Shown here: piece after piece, positions 45,562-53,874 of the stretch
Layout of the letters: each line of letters begins with the position of its first letter
Position numbering within the stretch: position 1 is the stretch's first letter
DNA from: DASYRM01 sp035646375
GTDB lineage: Bacteria; Acidobacteriota; Vicinamibacteria; Vicinamibacterales; UBA2999
Assembly (NCBI GenBank): GCA_035646375.1
Contig: DASRPM010000098.1
Coordinates: forward strand, 1 to 63,025
DNA length: 63,025 nucleotides
Reading direction: 5' to 3'
Program-made: the position numbers and the translations under genes
Notes under the pieces: model-generated
The model's database searches: none
Seen by the model: the letters and a program-made list of their open reading frames with translations, nothing else
Told to the model about the DNA's origin: nothing

Positions 45562-46303
45562 GGTGCGAGTGGCGAGCCCGGTCGCGGCGCCCGACAAGTC
45601 GCCGGATCGCATCGCCGGCATGTTCGACGCGATCGCGCCGCGCTACGACCTGCTCAACCGGCTGCTCAGCATGGGCATCGACCGCTGGTGGCGCAAGCGC
45701 GCGATCGACTCGCTGGCGCTCACCGGGCGCGAGGTCCTGGTGGACGTCGCCACCGGGACGGCCGACGTGGCGCTCGAAGCCTGCGCACCGCGACGCGGCA
45801 GCGCCCGGGCGGCACGCGTGGTGGGCGTGGACTTCGCACGGGCGATGCTGGCGCTCGGCGTCGGCAAGGTGAAGGCGGCGGGGGAGTCGAGCCGGATCGT
45901 GCTGGTCCACGGCGACGCGATGCGGCTGCCGGTGGCCGGCGGGGCGGCCGACGCGGTGACGATCGCCTTCGGGATCCGCAACGTCCATACGGCCAGCGTT
46001 GCCTGCGCCGAGATGGCGCGCGTGCTCAGGACCGGCGGCCGCCTCGCCATCCTGGAGTTCGGCATTCCGCGTGTGCCGGGGCTCAGCGGTGTCTACCAGT
46101 GGTACTTCAGGGCCGTGCTGCCGCGCATCGGCCGGATGATCTCCGGCCATACCGGCGCCTATTCGTATCTGCCGGCCTCGGTCGGCACGTTCACGCCGCC
46201 GGCGGAGTTCGCGCGCATGCTCGAAGACGCGGGCTTCGACTCGGTGCGTGCCGACCCTTTGACGATCGGCATCGTCTATCTCTACACCGCGAGGCGCCGA
46301 TAG
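45551..46303 (+). CDS. menG: demethylmenaquinone methyltransferase UbiE/MenG
   Basis: A 250-residue SAM-dependent methyltransferase for the last step of menaquinone synthesis. RIAGMFDAIAPRYDLLNRLLS and DRWWRKRAI are the N-terminal UbiE signature; VDVATGTADVAL is the SAM loop; AFGIRNVH and GGRLAILEFGIP are the two further UbiE motifs; YLPASVGTFTPPAEFA closes it. It ends the lipid A/menaquinone run of overlapping genes. Confidence 0.95.
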   Translation: MSGEVRVASPVAAPDKSPDRIAGMFDAIAPRYDLLNRLLSMGIDRWWRKRAIDSLALTGREVLVDVATGTADVALEACAPRRGSARAARVVGVDFARAMLALGVGKVKAAGESSRIVLVHGDAMRLPVAGGAADAVTIAFGIRNVHTASVACAEMARVLRTGGRLAILEFGIPRVPGLSGVYQWYFRAVLPRIGRMISGHTGAYSYLPASVGTFTPPAEFARMLEDAGFDSVRADPLTIGIVYLYTARRR

Positions 46304-46361
46304 AAGAGGGCGGCACCGCGGCCTGGGCGGCGGTGCTTCCGTAAGTCCTTGCAGGGACGAG

Positions 46362-46370
46362 TGTTATAAT
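46362..46370 (+). promoter_or_regulatory. extended -10 promoter of tonB-like gene
   Basis: TGTTATAAT is a perfect extended -10 (TGnTATAAT). No good -35 is needed for this class. The start codon is 17 bases on, so the leader would be only about ten bases. Confidence 0.55.
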
Positions 46371-46387
46371 CCACGCGGCGGCGCCGT

Positions 46388-47329
46388 TTGATACATTTCG
46401 ATTTCGAGGATCGCTACCAGGACGAGCTTCTGGTCGGGAGCGCCATCTCCCGGCGCGAGGGCACCTTGCTCTCGATCGGCCTGCATGCGGCCGTGGTCCT
46501 GTTCATCCTCTTCGGAGGCCGGCTGGCCTTCCTGCAGCCGAGTCCGGAGGAGCTGGAGCGGCGCCGGCAGGAAGTGCTGCAACAGCAGCTCGAGCAGGAG
46601 CGCAACCGGCAGCGCTTCGTCTTCGTCCAACCCCGGCTCGACACCCCGGCGCCCACGCCGCCACCGCGACCCGAGCTCAGCGACCTCGACCGCAGAGCCG
46701 CGGCTCCTGAAGTCTCGCCGCAACCGAACAACCCGCTGCCGCTCGCGCGCGGCAACTCCGCCGAGCGGACCGAAGCGTCCGTCGCCGAGCGGGCTCGCGG
46801 CGAGGAGACGCCGCCAACGCCGGAACCTCCAGCGCCAGAACAGCCGAAGCAGGAGGTGCGGCTGCCCGAAGCCGATCGCGGGCTGCGCCGTCCGATCGAG
46901 ATGCCGAAGGCCGCGACGGGCTCGCTGGGCAAGGCGCTCCGCAACCTGCAGGAGTACGTGCAGAACCAGACCTTCAACAACCCGCAGGGTGGGACGAAGG
47001 ATCCGGGACAGGCCATCCAGTTCGACACCAAGGGTGTGGACTTCGGCCCCTGGGTCCGGCGCTTCGTGCAGAAGGTGAAGAGGAACTGGTTCGTACCGGA
47101 GGCGGCGTTCAGTTTTCACGGCCGCGTCGTGCTGCAGTTCAACATCCACCGGGATGGGCACATCACGGACCTGATCGTGGCGCAGCCGTCGAACGTCGAC
47201 GCCTTCAACCGCGCGGCGTTCAACGCCATCCTGGGGTCCAATCCGGTGGAGCCGCTGCCGCCGGAGTACCCGGACGACAAGGCCTTCTTCACCGTCACGT
47301 TCTATTACAACGAGTCGCCGGTCAATTAG
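46388..47329 (+). CDS. TonB-like energy transducer
   Basis: A 313-residue protein with the TonB plan: a short cytoplasmic N terminus, one membrane helix (about residues 28-46), a long Pro/Glu/Arg-rich periplasmic spacer (about 55-190) and a C-terminal TonB/TolA domain with VRRFVQKVKRNWFVPEAAF, GRVVLQFNIHRDGHI and NAILGSNPVEPLPPEYP. Such proteins couple the proton gradient to outer-membrane receptors. No exbB or exbD is near. The start is TTG 46388, just after an extended -10 promoter. TolA is an alternative because the C-domain is TolA-like in spacing. Confidence 0.82.
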   Translation: MIHFDFEDRYQDELLVGSAISRREGTLLSIGLHAAVVLFILFGGRLAFLQPSPEELERRRQEVLQQQLEQERNRQRFVFVQPRLDTPAPTPPPRPELSDLDRRAAAPEVSPQPNNPLPLARGNSAERTEASVAERARGEETPPTPEPPAPEQPKQEVRLPEADRGLRRPIEMPKAATGSLGKALRNLQEYVQNQTFNNPQGGTKDPGQAIQFDTKGVDFGPWVRRFVQKVKRNWFVPEAAFSFHGRVVLQFNIHRDGHITDLIVAQPSNVDAFNRAAFNAILGSNPVEPLPPEYPDDKAFFTVTFYYNESPVN

Positions 47330-47355
47330 TGTCACCGGCGGCCGGCCGCACGACC

Positions 47356-47436
47356 ATGCCGACCCGCACGCAACAGCTCGGTCTCCTCCTTCTGCTGGCC
47401 GCGCTCGCCGCCTTCGTGGCGTGGCGCCTGGCGTGA
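47356..47436 (+). CDS. tiny single-helix membrane peptide
   Basis: A 26-residue frame: a polar start (MPTRTQQ), about 15 hydrophobic residues (LGLLLLLAALAAFVAW) and RLA at the end. The frame can be extended upstream to GTG 47329, which overlaps the stop of the tonB-like gene and would give 35 residues. It fills the tonB-miaA gap exactly and ends seven bases before miaA. There is no clear Shine-Dalgarno for ATG 47356, so coupling from GTG 47329 is plausible. Its reality is uncertain. Confidence 0.45.
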   Translation: MPTRTQQLGLLLLLAALAAFVAWRLA

Positions 47437-47443
47437 GGCGGGG

Positions 47444-48424
47444 ATGACGCCGCGTCCACGTGTCCTCGCGGTCCTCGGTCCCACCGCGTGCGGCAAGAGC
47501 GCGCTCGGCCTGGCGCTCGCGCAGCGGTTCGACGGCGAGATTCTCAACTGCGATTCGACGGCGGTCTACCGCGGCTTCGACATCGGCACCGACAAGGTGG
47601 CGCCGGCGGAGCAGCAGGGCATCCCGCACCATCTCATCGACATCGCCGACCCCACCGAGGTCTATACCGCCGCGCAGTATGCGCGCGACGCGGCGGCGAC
47701 CATCCGCGCCGTGCACGCGCGCGGGCGTCTGCCGATCCTCGTCGGCGGCACCGGGTTCTACTATCGCGCCCTGGTTCGGGGCCTGTTTCCGGGCCCCGGC
47801 GCCGACCCGGCGCTGCGCGCCCGCCTCGATCGGCTCGCGGCGCGGCGGGGGCCCGAGCGGCTCCATCGGCTGCTGGCGCACGTCGACGCGGCATCGGGTG
47901 CGCGCATCATGGCCCGCGATCAGAAGCGCATCGTCCGGGCGCTCGAGGTGTTTTTTCTCACCGGGACGCCGCTGACGGCGCACTTCGCCGGCACGCGATC
48001 GCTCATCGACGACTGCGACGTGACCGCGATCGCGCTACGGCTGCCGCCGGAGCTCACCGCCGCGCGCGTCGCCATGCGCGTGGACCAGCAGTTCGCGCGC
48101 GGCGTCGTGGACGAGGTGCGAGGGCTGCTGGCGCGCGGCGTGCCGCCGCACGCGCGCCCCTTCGGCGGTCTGGTCTACCGGCAGATCATGGAGATGCTGC
48201 ACGGCACGCGCGACGAAGCGGCGACGCGCGCGCTCATCACGCAGGAGAACCGTCGCTACGCGCGTCGCCAGTTGATCTGGTTCCGCAAAGAGCCTACTCT
48301 TATCTGGTTCGACGGGCCGGGCGAATCGATCGACGTGCGGCGACGCGTCGAGGACGCGCTCATCGCGCGCTGGCAAGAGACGCGGCCGGTCGAGGAGAGC
48401 TCACTGGATGACGCACGTGCCTGA
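47444..48424 (+). CDS. miaA: tRNA dimethylallyltransferase MiaA
   Basis: A 326-residue enzyme that prenylates A37 of tRNAs reading UNN codons. The P-loop is GPTACGKS near the N terminus, followed by CDSTAVYRGFDIGT, the catalytic Asp region, and GGTGFYYRAL; RDQKRIVRALEVF and the C-terminal ENRRYARRQLIWFRKE are characteristic. It overlaps hfq by 17 bases; miaA-hfq is a common pair. Confidence 0.95.
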   Translation: MTPRPRVLAVLGPTACGKSALGLALAQRFDGEILNCDSTAVYRGFDIGTDKVAPAEQQGIPHHLIDIADPTEVYTAAQYARDAAATIRAVHARGRLPILVGGTGFYYRALVRGLFPGPGADPALRARLDRLAARRGPERLHRLLAHVDAASGARIMARDQKRIVRALEVFFLTGTPLTAHFAGTRSLIDDCDVTAIALRLPPELTAARVAMRVDQQFARGVVDEVRGLLARGVPPHARPFGGLVYRQIMEMLHGTRDEAATRALITQENRRYARRQLIWFRKEPTLIWFDGPGESIDVRRRVEDALIARWQETRPVEESSLDDARA

Positions 48425-48746
48425 CTCGCTTTCGTCGCGGCGACCGGTCGAACTCGACCGGCAGGCCAACAGGGTCTCGGAGAGGGCGCTCGCCGATGCG
48501 TTCGGAGAACGCGGCGCACCCCCGAGTGTTCAGGATGTGTTCCTCAACACGGCCCGGCGGGATCGGGCGTCCGTCACGGTGCACCTGATGACCGGCGTGT
48601 CGTTCGACGCGCGCATCAAGGGGTTCGACAAGTACGCGGTCGTCGTGGACGTCAGCGGCGCCGAGCATCTCGTCTTCAAACACGCGATCGCTTTCATCGA
48701 AACGGCCCGGGCCGGCGTCAACGCGTTCAGCACGCCGCATTCTTGA
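48408..48746 (+). CDS. hfq: RNA chaperone Hfq with N-terminal extension
   Basis: A 112-residue protein. Residues about 40-100 are the Sm fold: QDVFLNTARRDRASVTVHLMTGVSFDARIKGFDKYAVVVD (Sm1 region) and HLVFKHAIAFI (Sm2, with the KH pair of the proximal RNA face). The normal Hfq begins three residues before this; here there is a polar extension of about 38 residues. No alternative start codon lies close to the Sm1 helix, and ATG 48408 overlaps miaA, so the extension appears real. It presumably forms hexamers assisting small RNAs. Confidence 0.88.
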   Translation: MTHVPDSLSSRRPVELDRQANRVSERALADAFGERGAPPSVQDVFLNTARRDRASVTVHLMTGVSFDARIKGFDKYAVVVDVSGAEHLVFKHAIAFIETARAGVNAFSTPHS

Positions 48747-49945
48747 GGCGCCCCGCCTTCAACCGCGTCATCCTGATCGTCATCGACAGCGCCGGCATCG
48801 GCGAGCTGCCCGATGCGGGGGTGTACGGCGACGAAGGCAGCAACACTCTCGGCAACATCGCGGCGCAGGTCGGCCTCGCCGTCCCCTACCTTCGCTCCCT
48901 CGGCCTCGGCCGCCTCGTACGGCTCGACGCACGGAGCGCGGGCGGCGAGCCGCCGCCGCGCGCCGCCTATGGCCGCATGGCGGAGGCATCGCCGGGCAAG
49001 GATTCGGTGACCGGCCACTGGGAAATGGCGGGAGTGGTCCTGGACCGTGCGTTTCCCACGTTTCCGCAGGGGTTTTCGCCTGATGTCATCGGCGAGTTCG
49101 AGCGCCGGATCGGCCGCGGCACCCTGGGCAACGTCGTCGCGTCCGGCACCGAGATCATCGAACGCCTCGGCGACGAGCACGTGCGGACGGGCAAGCCGAT
49201 CGTGTACACCTCGGCCGACAGCGTTTTCCAGGTGGCGGCACACGAGGACGTCATCCCGATTGCCGAGCAGTACCGCATGTGCGAGGCCGCCTTCGACCTG
49301 GTGGGCCGCGGCCTGGGCGTCGGGCGGGTGATCGCGCGTCCGTTCATCGGCGCGACCGGAGCGTACCGGCGGACCGCCAACCGGCACGACTACGCGCTGG
49401 AGCCTGCGGGCGTGACGCTCCTCGACGCGCTCAGCACCGCGGGGCAGACGGTCGTGACCATCGGTAAGGTCCGCGACCTCTTCGCCGGCCGCGGCATCAC
49501 GCGGGCACTGCCGGCCGTGAGCGACACCGACGGCATGGCCACGTTGAAGCGGGCGCTCGAGGACGTCGCCGGCGGTCTCGTGTTCGTGAACCTCGTGGAC
49601 AGCGATACGCAGTTCGGACACCGCAACGACGTGGCCGGCTACGCGGCCAATCTCGAACGCATCGACAGCGGCCTCGCGGATGTCGCCGGCGGGTTGCGGC
49701 CGGGCGATCTCTTCGTCGTAACGGCCGATCACGGCAACGATCCGACGACGCCGAGCACGGACCACTCGCGCGAGCACGTGCCGCTCCTCGTCACCGGCCC
49801 CCGCGTTCCGGCCGGCCGGGACCTCGGCACGCGCTCCACCTTCGCGGATCTGGGGCAGACGATCGCCGAGAACTTCGGCGTCGGGCCGCTGGCGCACGGC
49901 ACCAGCTTTCTCGCCGACCTGGCGGATGAGAACGGAGGCGCCTAG
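48743..49945 (+). CDS. deoB: phosphopentomutase
   Basis: A 400-residue alkaline-phosphatase-superfamily enzyme interconverting ribose 1- and 5-phosphates, needed for nucleoside salvage (compare mtnP at 14398). The metal and phospho-threonine regions are VILIVIDSAGIGELPDA, EGSNTLGNIA, PGKDSVTGHWEMAG, NLVDSDTQFGHRND and TADHGNDPTTPSTDHSRE. The start is TTG 48743, overlapping the hfq stop by three bases; no ATG is available before the first conserved strand. Confidence 0.95.
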   Translation: MRRPAFNRVILIVIDSAGIGELPDAGVYGDEGSNTLGNIAAQVGLAVPYLRSLGLGRLVRLDARSAGGEPPPRAAYGRMAEASPGKDSVTGHWEMAGVVLDRAFPTFPQGFSPDVIGEFERRIGRGTLGNVVASGTEIIERLGDEHVRTGKPIVYTSADSVFQVAAHEDVIPIAEQYRMCEAAFDLVGRGLGVGRVIARPFIGATGAYRRTANRHDYALEPAGVTLLDALSTAGQTVVTIGKVRDLFAGRGITRALPAVSDTDGMATLKRALEDVAGGLVFVNLVDSDTQFGHRNDVAGYAANLERIDSGLADVAGGLRPGDLFVVTADHGNDPTTPSTDHSREHVPLLVTGPRVPAGRDLGTRSTFADLGQTIAENFGVGPLAHGTSFLADLADENGGA

Positions 49946-51018
49946 TGCCTGACGCGTCCAGCATCCGGGCCACGCTCGAGCAGCTCGAGCTCGACACGCT
50001 GGCCCCCGCAGCCGCCAAGAGCACGCGCTCGCGCGGCCGCCTGCGTCCCGAGGCCGAAGACGACGTGCGGCCTGCATTCCAGCGCGATCGCGATCGAGTC
50101 ATCCACAGCAAGGCCTTCCGCCGCCTGAAGCACAAGACGCAAGTGTTCTTCGCGCCGGCGGGCGACCACTACCGCACGCGCCTGACGCATTCGCTCGAGG
50201 TGTCGCAGATCGCCCGCACCATCGCCAAGGTGCTGCGGCTGCACGAGGAGCTCACCGAAGCCATCGCGCTCGGCCACGATCTCGGGCACACGCCGTTCGG
50301 GCACGCCGGCGAGCAGGTGCTCGACACGCTGGTGCCCGGCGGGTTCCGGCATTACGAGCAGAGCCTCCGCATCGTGGACGTGCTGGAGAACGACGGACGC
50401 GGGCTCAATCTCAGCTGGGAAGTGCGGGACGGCATCGGCCGTCATTCCAAGGGCAAGAACGGATCGCCGGTCGGGCTCGACCCCTCGAAACGTGCCGCCA
50501 CGCTCGAAGGCCAGGTGATGCGGGTGGCCGACCTCATCGCCTACGTCAACCACGACATCGACGATGCCGTGCGCGCCGGCGTGCTCCGGGACGAGGATTT
50601 GCCGCGCGGCCCGGTGGGCGTGCTGGGCGGCTCCTCGTCGGCCCGGATCGCCCGTATGGTCAAGGACGTGGTGACGGAAACCAGCCGCGGCGAGCTCGCC
50701 GAGATCCGCATGAGCGACGAGGTGCTCGAGGCCACGCTGGCGATGCGATCGTTCCTGTTCAAGGCGGTTTACGAGAACGAGACGGCAACGGCGGAGTTCA
50801 AGAAGGCGGCCGGCATCCTGGGCGGCCTGTGGGAAAAGGTCCGGGAACGGCCGCAGGAGTTCCTCGACGCCGGGATCCTCGAGCGCGAGGGGCTCGAGAC
50901 GGCCGCCAAGGATTTCGTGGCCGGCATGACCGACCGCTTTGCGGTGTCCCTGTACGAACGCCTGTTCATCCCACGACCCTGGGTCGGGCCGATGGCCGGC
51001 CCCGACGCCCGCCCGTAG
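49945..51018 (+). CDS. dgt: deoxyguanosinetriphosphate triphosphohydrolase-like protein
   Basis: A 357-residue HD-domain dNTP hydrolase, releasing deoxynucleoside and triphosphate. RDRDRVIHSKAFRRLKHKTQVF and HYRTRLTHSLEVSQIAR give the first metal His; ALGHDLGHTPFGHAGE holds the HD pair; and VMRVADLIAYVNHDIDDA holds the last Asp. It is the dGTPase type-2 length rather than E. coli type 1 (505). GTG 49945 shares its first base with the deoB stop. Confidence 0.93.
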   Translation: MPDASSIRATLEQLELDTLAPAAAKSTRSRGRLRPEAEDDVRPAFQRDRDRVIHSKAFRRLKHKTQVFFAPAGDHYRTRLTHSLEVSQIARTIAKVLRLHEELTEAIALGHDLGHTPFGHAGEQVLDTLVPGGFRHYEQSLRIVDVLENDGRGLNLSWEVRDGIGRHSKGKNGSPVGLDPSKRAATLEGQVMRVADLIAYVNHDIDDAVRAGVLRDEDLPRGPVGVLGGSSSARIARMVKDVVTETSRGELAEIRMSDEVLEATLAMRSFLFKAVYENETATAEFKKAAGILGGLWEKVRERPQEFLDAGILEREGLETAAKDFVAGMTDRFAVSLYERLFIPRPWVGPMAGPDARP

Positions 51019-51052
51019 GGGCGGACCCGGGCAATTGGGCACGGGCCTGGGC

Positions 51053-51058
51053 TATAAT
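51053..51058 (+). promoter_or_regulatory. putative -10 box of the yceD-rpmF-plsX-fab operon
   Basis: A perfect TATAAT 49 bases before yceD with no good -35 at 16-18 bases. A small CGAAAG/CTTTCG hairpin follows in the leader. Confidence 0.45.
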
Positions 51059-51107
51059 CGAAAGTCTGCCTTTCGCGGGATCTTCGTGAGGGGGAGCCGG
51101 TTCAGCA

Positions 51108-51647
51108 ATGTCTCTGAAAGCGGTGCTGCTCGACCTCACCCGATACCGGCAGCCGCTGACGCACGTCACCAAGACGTTCCAGCCGGCGGATCTCGGGGGT
51201 GAGGGCGACGCGTATCAGGTGGTAGAGCCGGTCGAGCTCGAGTTCGACCTGCACAAGGACAAGGATCGATTCCGGATCGAAGGCAGGGCGCGTACGGTGC
51301 TGGAACTGGCGTGCAGCCGCTGCCTGGAGCCCTATCGTCTGCCGGTGGATGCCGCCTTCGATCTGCGGTGTCTGCCGGTATCGGAGCGGTCCTCGGGCGA
51401 CGACACGGAAGTCGCGGAAGAGGACGTGGACGTCAGCTTCTACCAGGATGACCAGATCGATCTGAGCGACCTCCTGCGCGAGCAGTTCTACCTGGCGCTG
51501 CCCATGAAGCCGCTGTGTCAGGAGGAGTGCCGCGGGCTGTGCCCGCAGTGCGGAGTGAACAGGAACACGGGCACGTGCGACTGCGGGCCGGGCTGGGAAG
51601 ACCCCCGGCTGGCGCCGCTCAAAGGTTTGATAAAAGGAACATCGTAG
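51108..51647 (+). CDS. yceD: YceD family (DUF177) protein
   Basis: A 179-residue protein of the YceD/DUF177 family, nearly always next to rpmF and linked to 23S rRNA accumulation. It contains LACSRCLEPYRLPVDAAFDL, an acidic middle (DTEVAEEDVDV), DLSDLLREQFYLALPMKPLC and a terminal cysteine cluster (CQEECRGLCPQCGVN, CDCGPGW). ATG 51108 follows a GAGGGGGAG run. rpmF begins three bases after its stop. Confidence 0.92.
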   Translation: MSLKAVLLDLTRYRQPLTHVTKTFQPADLGGEGDAYQVVEPVELEFDLHKDKDRFRIEGRARTVLELACSRCLEPYRLPVDAAFDLRCLPVSERSSGDDTEVAEEDVDVSFYQDDQIDLSDLLREQFYLALPMKPLCQEECRGLCPQCGVNRNTGTCDCGPGWEDPRLAPLKGLIKGTS

Positions 51648-51649
51648 AC

Positions 51650-51835
51650 ATGCCGAATCCCAAACGCCGCCATTCGAAGACGCGCACGGCCAAGCGCCGC
51701 ACCCACGACGCGCTGACCGCCACGACGACCGGCCAGTGCCCGAAGTGCAAGGAGCTCACGACGCCGCATCGCGTCTGCTGGAACTGCGGCTACTATCGCG
51801 AGCGGCAGGTCCGGGCCGGCGCGGCCGACGAGTAA
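51650..51835 (+). CDS. rpmF: 50S ribosomal protein L32
   Basis: A 61-residue protein with the L32 opening MPNPKRRHSKTRTAKRR and a four-cysteine zinc ribbon (CPKC...CWNC), followed by GYYRERQV. This is the zinc-binding form. It sits in the usual yceD-rpmF-plsX order, two bases after the yceD stop. Confidence 0.96.
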   Translation: MPNPKRRHSKTRTAKRRTHDALTATTTGQCPKCKELTTPHRVCWNCGYYRERQVRAGAADE

Positions 51836-51907
51836 CAGTCGCGACGCGCGTCACCCGCATCGGTCTGACAGCTCCAGGGCCGGGACCGCGGCCGGGCACG
51901 CCGAATA

Positions 51908-52912
51908 ATGCTTCGCATTGCCGTTGATGCCATGGGCGGTGACCATGCCCCGGCCGTCGTGGTCGAGGGGGCACTGGCTGCCGCACGCCATCTCGACGTC
52001 CGGGTGCTGCTCGTGGGCCCCGAGGCGCAGGTGACGTCCGTACTCCGTCCGCTCGCCGGCGGCTACGCGGGCGCGCTCGAGGTCGTGGACGCCGAGGAGA
52101 CAGTCTCGAACGACGAGCCCGCCGCGCTCGCGCTGCGCCGCCGGCCGCGCGCCGCCATCCGCGTTGCCGCCGAACTCGTCGCCGCCGGCGACGCCGATGC
52201 GCTCGTCAGCGCCGGCCACACTGGCGCCACCGTGGTGTCGGCGCGCGCCGCCTTCGGCATGATTCCGGGCGTCGATCGCCCGGCGCTCGCGGCCATCATC
52301 CCGACGGAGACGGGCTCGGCCGTGCTCGTCGACGCCGGCGCGAACGTCGAGTGCCGCCCGTCGCATCTCGTCCAGTTCGCCATCATGGGCGAGGCCTACG
52401 CGCGGCTCGTGCTCGGCGTCGAGCGCCCGCGCGTCGGACTGCTGTCGATCGGCGAGGAACCCAACAAGGGCAACGAGCTCACGCGCGAGGCCCACCGGCT
52501 GCTCAAGAGCGCACCGGTCGGATTCATCGGCAACATCGAAGGGCGCGAGATCTACAGCGGCGCCGCCGACGTGGTGGTCTGCGACGGGTTCACGGGCAAC
52601 GTGGTGCTGAAGACCACGGAGGGGCTCATCGAAACGGTCGAACGGCTGCTCCGCGCCGAGCTGCGCGGCACCTTCACGAGCGACACGGGCGCCGTGCTGT
52701 CGCGCCGCGCCTTCCGGCGCCTCCGCCGCCGCGTGGACTACTCCGAATACGGCGGGGCGCCGCTGCTCGGGGTCGCCGGCACGGCCATCGTCGCGCACGG
52801 CCGCTCGTCGGCCAGGGCCATCCGCAACGCCATCGCCATGGCCGCGCGGCTCGCGTCGAGCGAGGTCGTGGCACAGGTCACGCGCGGCGTCGCCGTGGCG
52901 GGGGTGTCGTGA
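51908..52912 (+). CDS. plsX: phosphate acyltransferase PlsX
   Basis: A 334-residue enzyme that makes acyl-phosphate from acyl-ACP for phospholipid synthesis. IAVDAMGGDHAP at the N terminus is diagnostic, with SAGHTGATVVSA, VGLLSIGEEPNKGNEL, GFIGNIEGREIYSG and VVCDGFTGNVVLKTTEG. It overlaps the fabD start (GTGA). The usual partner fabH is not next to it. Confidence 0.96.
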   Translation: MLRIAVDAMGGDHAPAVVVEGALAAARHLDVRVLLVGPEAQVTSVLRPLAGGYAGALEVVDAEETVSNDEPAALALRRRPRAAIRVAAELVAAGDADALVSAGHTGATVVSARAAFGMIPGVDRPALAAIIPTETGSAVLVDAGANVECRPSHLVQFAIMGEAYARLVLGVERPRVGLLSIGEEPNKGNELTREAHRLLKSAPVGFIGNIEGREIYSGAADVVVCDGFTGNVVLKTTEGLIETVERLLRAELRGTFTSDTGAVLSRRAFRRLRRRVDYSEYGGAPLLGVAGTAIVAHGRSSARAIRNAIAMAARLASSEVVAQVTRGVAVAGVS

Positions 52913-53874
52913 GCGGCCGCGTCGCCTTCGTGTTTCCGGGACAGGGATCGCAGGAGGTCGGGATGGGCGTGGCGCTGGCCGCCGCCTTCCCGGAGGCCGC
53001 CGCCGCGCTGGCGGAGGCCGAATCGGCGTTCACCGCCGCGGCCAACGGGTCGGCCGCCGGCGTCTCGCTGCGGGCGATGCTCGCCGAGGGTCCAGAGGAT
53101 CGGCTCACCCTGACCGAACACGCGCAGCCGGCGATTCTCGCTGTCAGCGTCGCGGCCGCGCGCGTGCTGGCCGCGCACGGCATCGAGCCGTCGTTCGTGG
53201 CCGGGCACAGCCTTGGCGAGTACTCGGCGCACGTCGCCGCCGGCACCTTCTCGCTGGCCGACGGCGTGGCCATCGTCCGGCGGCGCGGCCGCTACATGCA
53301 GGAGTCGGTGCCGGTCGGCACCGGTGCCATGGCCGCTGTCCTCGGCCTCGATGCCGCGCTGGTCGAACAGGCCTGCCGCGAAGCTGCCGACGGCGAGGTG
53401 GTGAGCCCGGCCAACCTCAACGCGCCCGGACAGGTGGCCATTGCCGGCCATGCCGCCGCCGTCGCCCGCGCGTCCGTGCGCGCCAAGGCGCTCGGCGCGC
53501 GCCGGGTGGTCCCGCTCACCGTCAGCGCGCCCTTTCACTGCGCCCTCATGAAACCGGCGCAGGATCGGCTCGAGCCGGAGCTGCGGGGGCTCTCCACCAG
53601 CGCGCCCCGCGTGCCGGTCGTGGCCAACGTGGACGCCGAGCCGAAGTGTGACGCCGGGGCCGGAGTGGACGCGCTGGTCCGCCAGGTCTCTGCCACCGTG
53701 CGGTGGCAGGACGTCGTGGAGCGGCTGATGGCCGACGGCGTCACGACCTTTGTCGAGGTCGGGCCCGGCACCGTGCTCGCCGGCCTCATCAAACGAATAC
53801 GGAAGGACGCTCACGTGGTGAGCTTCAGCGGGCCAGACCAGCTGGACGCGGTGCGGGCGGCATGTTCGAACTGA
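52909..53874 (+). CDS. fabD: malonyl-CoA:ACP transacylase
   Basis: A 321-residue enzyme loading malonate on ACP. VAFVFPGQGSQEVGMG at the start, GHSLGEYSA with the active serine at residue 101, and the catalytic His in VSAPFHCALM are present; VEVGPGTVLAGLIKR closes the domain. GTG 52909 overlaps the plsX stop; its end overlaps fabG by 13 bases. Confidence 0.96.
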   Translation: MSGRVAFVFPGQGSQEVGMGVALAAAFPEAAAALAEAESAFTAAANGSAAGVSLRAMLAEGPEDRLTLTEHAQPAILAVSVAAARVLAAHGIEPSFVAGHSLGEYSAHVAAGTFSLADGVAIVRRRGRYMQESVPVGTGAMAAVLGLDAALVEQACREAADGEVVSPANLNAPGQVAIAGHAAAVARASVRAKALGARRVVPLTVSAPFHCALMKPAQDRLEPELRGLSTSAPRVPVVANVDAEPKCDAGAGVDALVRQVSATVRWQDVVERLMADGVTTFVEVGPGTVLAGLIKRIRKDAHVVSFSGPDQLDAVRAACSN

